64,000 nucleotides of DNA from Marivita sp030148515 (lineage in GTDB: Bacteria; Pseudomonadota; Alphaproteobacteria; Rhodobacterales; Rhodobacteraceae). The notes below the pieces were generated by a model that saw nothing but the letters and a program-made list of their open reading frames with translations, was not told the origin of the DNA and did no database searches. Every line of letters starts with the position of its first letter. Within the stretch, counting starts at the first letter, position 1. Both the position numbers and the translations under genes were made by a program. This document shows positions 58,100 through 64,000 of this stretch, piece by piece. The DNA is taken from positions 186,001 to 250,000 of the forward strand of contig NZ_CP180351.1 in the NCBI RefSeq assembly GCF_048006345.1, read 5' to 3'.

Positions 58100-59509
58100 A
58101 TGGCGAAACGGATGAAACTGGCGGGTGTCGCCGTCGCGTTGGGCCTCATGATCGCGGCGCCGGTTGCCAAGGCCGAGTTGCTCGCTGATGCCATGATCGG
58201 AGCCTACAACACCTCTGGACTGCTGGAGCAGAACCGCGCCGTTCTTCGCGCCGCGGATGAAGATGTCGCTCAGGCGGTGTCATCTCTTCGCCCGGTCATT
58301 TCGTGGTCTGCCGATGCCACGCGCCAATTCGGGACAACACGCAGCGCGTCGACGGGCAATCAGATCAGCCCCACGGTGTCGAACACCGTCTCCGCAAGCC
58401 TGACCGGTGAATTGACCTTGTATGACAATGGCCAGACCAAACTGGCGATCGATACAGCAAAAGAAGCCGTATTGGGCACCCGTCAGCAGCTTGTTTCGGT
58501 TGAGCAGCAGGTGCTTTTGTCCGCGGTCGAAGCCTATCTCGAAGTGCGCCGCACCTTGGAGAACGTGGCGCTGCGCGAAAACAACGTGCGTCTCATCACG
58601 CAGGAATTGCGCGCCGCGCAGGAGCGGTTCGAAGTCGGGGAAGTCACCCGCACTGACACCTCTCTTGCCGAAGCACGGCTTGCTGCAGCGCGCAGCCAGT
58701 TGGCGGCGGCGCAGGGCGCTTTGACGATTGCGCGCGAACAGTATTTTGCGATCGTTGGACGTCTGCCCGGCGCGCTTGAACCGCTGCGCAGCCTGCCTGA
58801 ACTGCCAGCTTCCGTCGATGCGGCCAAAGCCATTGCAGTGCGCAACCATCCGCAGGTCAAATCGGTCCAGCACCAGGTCGCTGCGGCCGAGCTCAACATC
58901 CTGCGTGCCGAGGCGGCGATGAAGCCGACGGTTCGGTTGGCCGGGCGCCTGACAATCACGGAAGGGTTTGACACAGATCGCTTTTCGCGCGGCGGCTCTT
59001 TGGGTGTCGAGGCGGGTGGCCCGATTTACCAGGGTGGCCGACTCAGCTCTTTGGTGCGCCAGTCGATGGCCAATCGGGATTCCGCACGCGGACAATTGCA
59101 TCAGGTGATCGACCAGGTGTCGCAGAACGTGGGCAACGCCTACGCCCAGTTGCGCATTGCACAGGCCAGCCTTGCATCGACAGACGAGCAGGTGCGCGCG
59201 GCCACAGTGGCCTTCCGCGGCGTTCGGGAAGAAGCGGCCCTTGGCGCACGCACGACACTGGACGTTCTCAACGCCGAACAGGAACTTCTGAATGCCCGGT
59301 CCGCGCAGATTTCGGCACAGGTGGATCAGGGAATCGCGGCGTACCGCGTTCTGTCGACAATCGGGCGGCTGACCGCAACGGACTTGCGGCTGAACGTGCA
59401 GCAGTATGACCCGGTTAACTACTATAATCTCGTCAAGGACAGCCCACTTCAGAAAAGCAAACAGGGTCAGCAGCTTGACCGTGTTCTGAAGTCCCTAGGG
59501 AAAAACTAA
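58100..59509 (+). CDS. tolC: TolC family outer membrane efflux/type I secretion protein
   Basis: The 469-residue precursor has a signal peptide (LAGVAVALGLMIAAPVAKA, cut after AKA). The mature part has the duplicated TolC repeat: AYNTSGLLEQNRAVLRAADEDVAQA, then RFEVGEVTRTDTSLAEARLAAARSQL, and again VRAATVAFRGVREEAALGARTTLDVLNAEQELLNAR. The trimer forms the outer-membrane channel-tunnel for type I secretion and drug efflux. ATG 58100 is chosen with GGGGGC upstream; ATG 58085 is possible. It sits between pcm and the PopZ-like gene. Confidence 0.93.
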   Translation: MAKRMKLAGVAVALGLMIAAPVAKAELLADAMIGAYNTSGLLEQNRAVLRAADEDVAQAVSSLRPVISWSADATRQFGTTRSASTGNQISPTVSNTVSASLTGELTLYDNGQTKLAIDTAKEAVLGTRQQLVSVEQQVLLSAVEAYLEVRRTLENVALRENNVRLITQELRAAQERFEVGEVTRTDTSLAEARLAAARSQLAAAQGALTIAREQYFAIVGRLPGALEPLRSLPELPASVDAAKAIAVRNHPQVKSVQHQVAAAELNILRAEAAMKPTVRLAGRLTITEGFDTDRFSRGGSLGVEAGGPIYQGGRLSSLVRQSMANRDSARGQLHQVIDQVSQNVGNAYAQLRIAQASLASTDEQVRAATVAFRGVREEAALGARTTLDVLNAEQELLNARSAQISAQVDQGIAAYRVLSTIGRLTATDLRLNVQQYDPVNYYNLVKDSPLQKSKQGQQLDRVLKSLGKN

Positions 59510-59578
59510 GTTTCGCCTCATCTGTTGTGCGAAACGCGTTGCCAAGTTACTCTCTCGTCGAGGTAGCAGTGGTGAACC

Positions 59579-60850
59579 ATGTCTGATCCCGTGACAAACG
59601 TGGAAATAGAGGACGTTCTGTCGTCAATTCGCAAGCTTGTTGCGGAAGAAGTCAGGGCGACTCCGATCATGCGCAAGCCGGAAAAACCGGGCAGATTGAT
59701 TCTGACTGCCGCGCACCGCGTCAAGGAAGACGTACAGGACGCCGAGCGGCCGTCCGAGCCGGTTCTCTTGACGCAGCCGATCCTGCCCGCGACAACATGG
59801 GATGCAGAGCGGTCGATCGATGATATTCCACGCGATGCGCGTCTTGCCGATTTTGGCGAAGTTGAAGGCGCCTTTCCCGACATCGACACGTTCAGCCCTC
59901 CGGAGTCCAGCGATGACACCGCATATCATGCGGACGAGCAGGAAGAGGCGGAACACCACTCCGACGATGCGCGAGCCTCTGAAGAAGACTGGCAGCCAGA
60001 CGAAGAGGAAGACTGGCACCCGTCAGACGACGCTCAACAGGGCGAAAGTTCTGTCGCAGAGCGGGACGAGCTGAGCCGGTTGATCGACGAAGAAGTGTCG
60101 GCCGCGTTGGGCCTGACCGATGACGATGACTTTGAGGATGAGAGCCATACGTCAGCGCGTGCAGATGATGCCCATTGGACGACCGAATCCGCAGATGACT
60201 GGCAGTCTGAGGATGAGTCCGAGGCTGCGGACGAAGACGACAATGAGGCATCTGTGCCGTCTGACGGCGAAGCGTATCAGTCCGAGGGGAACGACGACGA
60301 AGCTGAAGACGTGACCGTCGATGAAACGAATTGGCATGGCGATGAAGAGATCGCCGCCGAGTCGGTTGAGGCTGAGCCCCAACCCATGCCAGCACCGCCG
60401 CAGACATTGGAAGACAAGGTGGCCGCGCTGGGACGCTTGGTTGCACGCGGAACTCAGGATTTCGAGGAAGAGCGCGATCGCCCCGATGCAGATGAACTGT
60501 CAGCCATCTCAGAGCCCATGACGTGGCCTGAAGCGCCCTATGAAGACGCGATGGATGAGGCTGTAGTCGAGGAGTCGAATGTGCTCCATGCAGAGGATGC
60601 ATGGCCGCAGTCACAGGCCTATCAGACGCCCGTTGCGGAAGAGGTCGTTGCCTCGACCGCTGTGGTGCAGACCTTTGCGCAGGACGACACGCCGGCGCTG
60701 GAAATTGATGAAGAGACTCTTCGACAGATGGTCGTCGATATCGTCCGGCAAGAATTGCAGGGGGCTCTCGGAGAGCGCATTACGCGGAACGTACGCAAAC
60801 TCGTGCGCCGCGAAATTCACCGCATGCTGATCTCGCAAGATTTCGACTGA
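59579..60850 (+). CDS. PopZ-like (DUF2497-type) acidic scaffold protein
   Basis: The 423-residue protein has three parts. An N-terminal helix (residues 8-25, EIEDVLSSIRKLVAEEV) matches the short PopZ partner-binding helix. A long, highly acidic and apparently disordered linker (about 40-370) is rich in D, E and W-containing repeats such as DDWQSEDES, EEDWQPDEEEDW and NWHGDEE. The C-terminus (about 372-420) is helical, with LRQMVVDIVRQELQGALGERITRNVRKLVRREIHRML like the PopZ oligomerisation region. PopZ organises the cell pole and anchors the chromosome origin. The pcm-tolC-popZ order supports the call. It is larger than Caulobacter PopZ because of the linker. Confidence 0.68.
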   Translation: MSDPVTNVEIEDVLSSIRKLVAEEVRATPIMRKPEKPGRLILTAAHRVKEDVQDAERPSEPVLLTQPILPATTWDAERSIDDIPRDARLADFGEVEGAFPDIDTFSPPESSDDTAYHADEQEEAEHHSDDARASEEDWQPDEEEDWHPSDDAQQGESSVAERDELSRLIDEEVSAALGLTDDDDFEDESHTSARADDAHWTTESADDWQSEDESEAADEDDNEASVPSDGEAYQSEGNDDEAEDVTVDETNWHGDEEIAAESVEAEPQPMPAPPQTLEDKVAALGRLVARGTQDFEEERDRPDADELSAISEPMTWPEAPYEDAMDEAVVEESNVLHAEDAWPQSQAYQTPVAEEVVASTAVVQTFAQDDTPALEIDEETLRQMVVDIVRQELQGALGERITRNVRKLVRREIHRMLISQDFD

Positions 60851-60887
60851 CGCCCACAACAGGTCGACGATCCAAGCACAAACGTAC

Positions 60888-60925
60888 AAAAAAGGAAAAC
60901 GCGCCCGAAATGGACGCGTTCTCCT
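60888..60925 (-). terminator. Terminator between convergent genes
   Basis: On the minus strand a stem AGGAGAACGCG / CGCGTTTTCCT (60894-60925, one mismatch) is followed by six T (60888-60893). It ends the transcript of the 107-residue protein, and the same stem can slow the plus-strand transcript from the PopZ-like gene. Confidence 0.8.
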
Positions 60926-60941
60926 AAATGGATGACGTCTC

Positions 60942-61265
60942 TTATGCGGCTTCGGCTTGCTGGGCAGCAGCGTTGCGACGCTCGCTTTCCTCGCGCGACA
61001 GCGCAACAGAGGTGCGAACACCTTTGCCGACAAATTCCATCAGTCCTGCGACGACGCGTTCATTCGGGTCGATGCCCGCACAGCTCAGCACTTCGCGGCC
61101 ATCGCGGGACCGCGCCCAACGCGCGATCTGCTCGGGGCCGTTTCCATACTTCTTGTCATCTGCGATCGCGTCATCCAATGCGGCAAGAACCACGGCAGCA
61201 AACAGCTTGCGCGCGCGATTACCTTGCTCAGCGTTGAAGGCGGTACCGTCAACGAAATCTTTCAT
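60942..61265 (-). CDS. Conserved 107-residue protein (DUF6280-like)
   Basis: The small soluble protein starts MKDFVDGTAFNAEQGNRARKLF and contains ARWARSRDGREVLSCAGIDPNERVVAGLMEFVGKGVRTSVALS, a pattern I associate with an uncharacterised Rhodobacteraceae family (probably DUF6280). It is predicted to be helical. ATG 61265 follows AGGAC and is preferred to a longer frame reaching 61376. A perfect inverted repeat lies 82 bases upstream in the gap shared with efp. No function is known. Confidence 0.72.
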   Translation of the reverse strand: MKDFVDGTAFNAEQGNRARKLFAAVVLAALDDAIADDKKYGNGPEQIARWARSRDGREVLSCAGIDPNERVVAGLMEFVGKGVRTSVALSREESERRNAAAQQAEAA

Positions 61266-61346
61266 GATCCGTCCTGTGATTATTGCTCTTGTGTTTTCCG
61301 GCGTGGAGTTGCTTATGGCGCATTCCAGACGATTCGGATACCCTAG

Positions 61347-61369
61347 TTTTGCATACCTTTTATGCAAAA
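61347..61369. repeat. Perfect inverted repeat between the DUF6280-like gene and efp
   Basis: TTTTGCATA (61347-61355) and TATGCAAAA (61361-61369) are perfect nine-base arms around CCTTT, followed by the palindrome ATGCAT (61371-61376). It lies 82 bases before the minus-strand gene and 111 bases before efp. No T run fits a terminator in either direction, so a binding site for an unidentified regulator is more likely. Confidence 0.6.
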
Positions 61370-61480
61370 GATGCATAGCTTTCCGCAGGTGCGAAACGAG
61401 ATCTGGTTGTCTGGACAGCGTACCATCACCCAGATATAGGGGCGGTCAAAGTTGAATCAACCTTTTGACAAAGTTTAGCC

Positions 61481-62044
61481 ATGCCCAAAATCAACGGAAA
61501 CGAAATTCGACCCGGCTTCGTGCTGGAGCATAACGGTGGCCTTTGGGCTGCTGTAAAAGTCGACCACGTGAAGCCCGGCAAAGGTGGAGCCTTTGCGCAG
61601 GTGGAAATGAAGAACCTGCGCAACGGGTCCAAGCTCAACGAGCGCTTCCGCTCTGCCGACAAGGTGGAACGCGTGCGACTTGAACAGAAGGACATGCAGT
61701 TCCTTTACGAGACCGATGGTAACCTCGTCTTCATGGACACGGATACCTATGATCAGGTCGAACTGCCTGCCGACATTCTGGGCGAGCGTCGTCCATTCCT
61801 TCAGGACGGGATGACCATCGTCGTGGAATTCCACGAGGCGGAAGCATTGAACGCCACGCTGCCGCAGAAGGTCACCTGCAAGATCGAAGAGACCGAGCCG
61901 GTCGTCAAAGGCCAGACCGCGGCGAACAGCTTCAAACCTGCGATCCTCGACAATGGGGTCAAGGTCATGGTGCCGCCGTTTGTCGGTCAGGACGAGATGA
62001 TCATCGTCAACACCGAAACGATGGAATATTCCGAGCGCGCCTGA
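61481..62044 (+). CDS. efp: Translation elongation factor P
   Basis: The 187-residue factor has three beta-domains. Domain I carries the conserved lysine K34 in VKPGKGGAF that is modified or contacts the peptidyl-tRNA acceptor; domain II includes RSADKVERVRLEQKDMQFLYETDGNLVFMD; the C-terminal domain ends with VNTETMEYSERA. EF-P relieves ribosome stalling at polyproline stretches. No epmA or epmB is adjacent, so modification cannot be judged. Confidence 0.96.
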   Translation: MPKINGNEIRPGFVLEHNGGLWAAVKVDHVKPGKGGAFAQVEMKNLRNGSKLNERFRSADKVERVRLEQKDMQFLYETDGNLVFMDTDTYDQVELPADILGERRPFLQDGMTIVVEFHEAEALNATLPQKVTCKIEETEPVVKGQTAANSFKPAILDNGVKVMVPPFVGQDEMIIVNTETMEYSERA

Positions 62045-62099
62045 CCTCGGGGCCCGCGCGCATATCCCCCCGAAACCGCTGGGGGACGCACATGGATCA

Positions 62100-62130
62100 A
62101 AAGGCCTCCGGCATCAGCCAGGAGGCCTTT
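62100..62130 (+). terminator. Terminator after efp that includes the next ribosome site
   Basis: AAAGGCCTCC (62100-62109) and GGAGGCCTTT (62121-62130) are perfect ten-base arms around an 11-base loop, followed by ATCATG. The right arm contains GGAGG, the ribosome site of the GNAT gene whose ATG is at 62134. A smaller C-run/G-run hairpin lies at 62066-62085. The T run is short, so efficiency is uncertain. Confidence 0.6.
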
Positions 62131-62133
62131 ATC

Positions 62134-62607
62134 ATGATAGAGATCCTTTCCCCCGATGACCTGCCGGATATCCTGCCCGCATTGCGGCAGGTGCATCAGA
62201 CCCATGTCGATGCCCGCCCGGATCACTTTGCGCCCTATGGCGCGGACGCAGATTATCTTGCGTTTTTCCGCAGCGCGATGACCGAGAAGGGTATGACGCT
62301 GCTTGTCTGGCGAGATGCAGGGCGCTGTGTTGGATTTCTCAGCTACGAGATCGAAGAGCGCGACGCCAACCCGTTCCTCAATCAAAACCGACAGGGTTAT
62401 CTGCATCACATCAGCGTCCTGGACAGCCATCGCCGACAGGGCATCGGGCGCGCTCTTGTGCCGGCCATGCAAGCCGCTTTGGTTAAAGAAGGCGTGACGA
62501 TCTGGAAGGTCACCTATTGGCGCTTCAATGCCGCCTCAGCCGCGTTGATGCGATCCGCAGGCGCACAAGAGGTGCATGTGCGTGCAGAGGGGTACATTAC
62601 CGCCTAG
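62134..62607 (+). CDS. GNAT N-acetyltransferase
   Basis: The 157-residue enzyme has the GNAT core: LLVWRDAGRCVGFLSYEIEER, then QGYLHHISVLDSHRRQGIGRALVPAM (acetyl-CoA loop RRQGIG) and WRFNAASAALMRSAGAQEV. ATG 62134 is preferred because GGAGG precedes it; the in-frame ATG 62092 lies before the terminator hairpin and would translate through it. The acceptor substrate is unknown. It is convergent with ygfZ, six bases apart. Confidence 0.86.
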   Translation: MIEILSPDDLPDILPALRQVHQTHVDARPDHFAPYGADADYLAFFRSAMTEKGMTLLVWRDAGRCVGFLSYEIEERDANPFLNQNRQGYLHHISVLDSHRRQGIGRALVPAMQAALVKEGVTIWKVTYWRFNAASAALMRSAGAQEVHVRAEGYITA

Positions 62608-62613
62608 AGGTCT

Positions 62614-63345
62614 TCAGGTCCGATGCAGGACGGCGTCTGCTGCCTGCATCGGGCCGGTGGCACGATCAAACCGAAGGTAGGCAATGCCCGCGCCGTTGGC
62701 CTGCGTATAAAGCGTGCCAGCCGATTTGCCCTCTGCCAGAATCTCGGTGCCCACCGGCGCCGTGCCGTTTACCGCGACCTGTGCCAGCCCTTTGCGCAAC
62801 TCGGTTTTGTGCTTCATCCGGGCGGTGACTTCCTGCCCGACATAACAGCCCTTGCGGAAATCGACCCCGTTGAGGCGCTCGAAGTCCATTTCCAGGATGA
62901 AACTGTCTGGCGTCAGTTCGATGCCGCTTTCGGGAACGCAGGCTGCCACGCGAACGGCGTCCCAGTCGATGCCTTCATCGCCCGGTTGACCATCATAGCC
63001 GCGCCAGCCCATCGCAGGATCGCGCGGGTCGGCAAAGGCGCCCTCGGGTGCATCGCCCAGACCCCGTGTGACCACACGGTCGGTTTCTTCGATCTCGACC
63101 TTCGACCGCAGTTTGTACATGGTCAACGCCTGCTTCAAGCCCGGCGCCAAACCACTGTCTACATCAAGCAGGATGTCTTCGCCTTTGGGAACAAGGAAGA
63201 AATCCGCCCGATACTTGCCTTGTGGGGTCAGCATCGCGGCATAGACCAGACCCTGATCCAACCGTTCGACATCATTCGTCACCAGCCCTTGCAGGAAGTG
63301 CCGTGCATCCGCGCCGTTGATCTTGAGAACCGTACGATCCGACAT
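62614..63345 (-). CDS. ygfZ: YgfZ/GcvT-like folate-dependent iron-sulfur protein
   Basis: The 243-residue protein has the YgfZ signature KGCYVGQEVTARMKHK with the conserved cysteine, an N-terminal GADARHFLQGLVTND and a GcvT-like fold. YgfZ uses folate in the maturation or repair of certain [4Fe-4S] enzymes, such as MiaB and succinate dehydrogenase. ATG 63345 gives the normal start; a longer frame to 63426 is a low-confidence extension. It runs in the same direction as the DoxX gene, 58 bases downstream of it. Confidence 0.88.
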   Translation of the reverse strand: MSDRTVLKINGADARHFLQGLVTNDVERLDQGLVYAAMLTPQGKYRADFFLVPKGEDILLDVDSGLAPGLKQALTMYKLRSKVEIEETDRVVTRGLGDAPEGAFADPRDPAMGWRGYDGQPGDEGIDWDAVRVAACVPESGIELTPDSFILEMDFERLNGVDFRKGCYVGQEVTARMKHKTELRKGLAQVAVNGTAPVGTEILAEGKSAGTLYTQANGAGIAYLRFDRATGPMQAADAVLHRT

Positions 63346-63403
63346 GTCGCCCCCTGACTGTAGTCCTGTCAGAGATAACGGCCCTGTGGTTGGGTGCAAG
63401 GGG

Positions 63404-63976
63404 TCAGGCGGTGGCGGGTGCTCCAAGAACCTGCCGCGATAGAATGCGGTCCAAAGACAGCACTCCGGCGCCTTTGATCACCAGCGTGACAAGAATCAGC
63501 ATCCAGAACGCGCGCTGATCCAGGATTGCGCTGTCCGGCACCTTGTCGAACCATGCGCCTAATGTTTCCGCATGTGCGATCCCGCCATGTCCGTAAAGGT
63601 CGGTCAGGGATTGCACGACCACAAACCCGATCATCCCCAGCGCCGCCAGACGCGTGAAGAGCCCGATCACGATGAGAAGCGGCAGGATGAACTCGGCCCA
63701 TGTGCCAGCAACCACCACCGCCCAATGAAAGATGCTGAGCTGTGATACATCGTAGACCACTGCTTCCATCTGTTTTGGGAAGATCTGCGCGTAAGCGCCT
63801 GTGGAAGGGATAAAAATTCCCATGACGCCATCCCCGAGTTTCGTCATCGCCGACGACCAGAAATACATCAGCAGCGTCGCCGCGAACACGAACCGCGCCA
63901 GCAGTGGGACCAGACCGTCGAACATGCGCTCGACCGAGGAAAAAACGGAGTTGTGGAGGAAAATCAGTCGGTCCAT
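63404..63976 (-). CDS. DoxX family membrane protein
   Basis: The 190-residue protein has four hydrophobic spans (PLLARFVFAATLLMYFWSSAMTKL, HWAVVVAGTWAEFILPLLIVIGLF, LAALGMIGFVVVQSLTDLYG and WMLILVTLVIKGAGVLSLDRIL), with the DoxX pattern RFVFAATLLMYFWSSAMTK near the N-terminus and GAGVLSLD near the C-terminus. The first 25 residues and a loop at 50-80 are polar. DoxX proteins act in respiratory or thiol/redox membrane complexes in some bacteria, but the role here is open. The start ATG 63976 lies 24 bases from the window edge. Confidence 0.85.
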   Translation of the reverse strand: MDRLIFLHNSVFSSVERMFDGLVPLLARFVFAATLLMYFWSSAMTKLGDGVMGIFIPSTGAYAQIFPKQMEAVVYDVSQLSIFHWAVVVAGTWAEFILPLLIVIGLFTRLAALGMIGFVVVQSLTDLYGHGGIAHAETLGAWFDKVPDSAILDQRAFWMLILVTLVIKGAGVLSLDRILSRQVLGAPATA

Positions 63977-64000
63977 GGCGGGGGTCTTTCGTTGGCAGAA

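Noticed and set aside
62092..62133. Earlier start of the GNAT gene at ATG 62092
   Set aside because: The added residues would be encoded by the efp terminator hairpin and no ribosome site precedes that ATG.
1..64000. CRISPR arrays, insertion sequences, prophage or integrated element
   Set aside because: No regularly spaced repeats, transposase, integrase or phage structural genes were seen, and the only tRNA has no flanking direct repeat or integrase.

Overview
The window is GC-rich, gene-dense chromosomal DNA from an alphaproteobacterium, most likely of the Roseobacter group (Rhodobacteraceae). This is inferred from several features: the mix of TRAP, ABC and Rieske systems; a five-step hut pathway with HutF and HutG; a Rhodobacteraceae-type small protein upstream of efp; and the order pcm, tolC, popZ-like gene. 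No insertion sequence, phage gene, CRISPR array or rRNA was seen. There is one tRNA, tRNA-Cys(GCA).

Layout. 1-1.8 kb: the tail of an unknown gene, a CsbD stress protein, and a fatty-acid desaturase coupled to a Rieske ferredoxin. 1.8-8.5 kb: a VanA-like Rieske oxygenase, a GcvA-type LysR regulator, a metallo-enzyme-like protein distantly resembling the M29/NicX superfamily, and a polar amino acid ABC transporter. Near-identical ATTAG-N5-CTAAT sites lie in front of both the oxygenase and the M29-like gene. 8.7-17 kb: a second catabolic block with a DoeB-like deacylase, an AhpD-fold protein, a GMC oxidoreductase, a second GcvA-type regulator, and a coupled run of DUF1185 protein, alpha/beta hydrolase, luciferase-like monooxygenase and aldehyde dehydrogenase. 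17-20.3 kb: a GNAT enzyme and a tungstate ABC transporter (tupBCA order) preceded by repeated GGAAATTATRCA motifs.

20.3-26.9 kb: small membrane and envelope genes (a ferric-reductase-like haem protein, DUF2147, ABA4-like, a glycine-zipper lipoprotein, an NAD-binding protein) with TetR and AraC regulators. 26.9-36 kb: one minus-strand chemotaxis operon, STAS-cheY-cheA-cheW-mcp-cheW-cheR-cheB-cytoplasmic receptor-like protein. 36.3-46.3 kb: an HcnABC-like three-subunit amine/amino acid dehydrogenase, an Asp/Glu/hydantoin racemase and a dipeptide-type ABC transporter, with a GntR/FCD regulator flanked by GTATAC sites. 46.3-56.9 kb: a TRAP transporter directly downstream of hutI-hutH-hutG-hutU, with divergent hutF-hutC and a palindromic HutC-type operator between hutI and hutF. 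57.1-64 kb: tRNA-Cys, pcm, tolC, a PopZ-like polar organiser candidate, a conserved small protein, efp, a GNAT enzyme, ygfZ and a DoxX protein.

Taken together, most of the window encodes uptake and breakdown of nitrogen-containing organic compounds. Each transport system sits next to the enzymes that probably use its substrate, and each block has a local one-component regulator. Housekeeping genes are concentrated in the last 7 kb. All functions are read from sequence motifs by eye; no database search was run.
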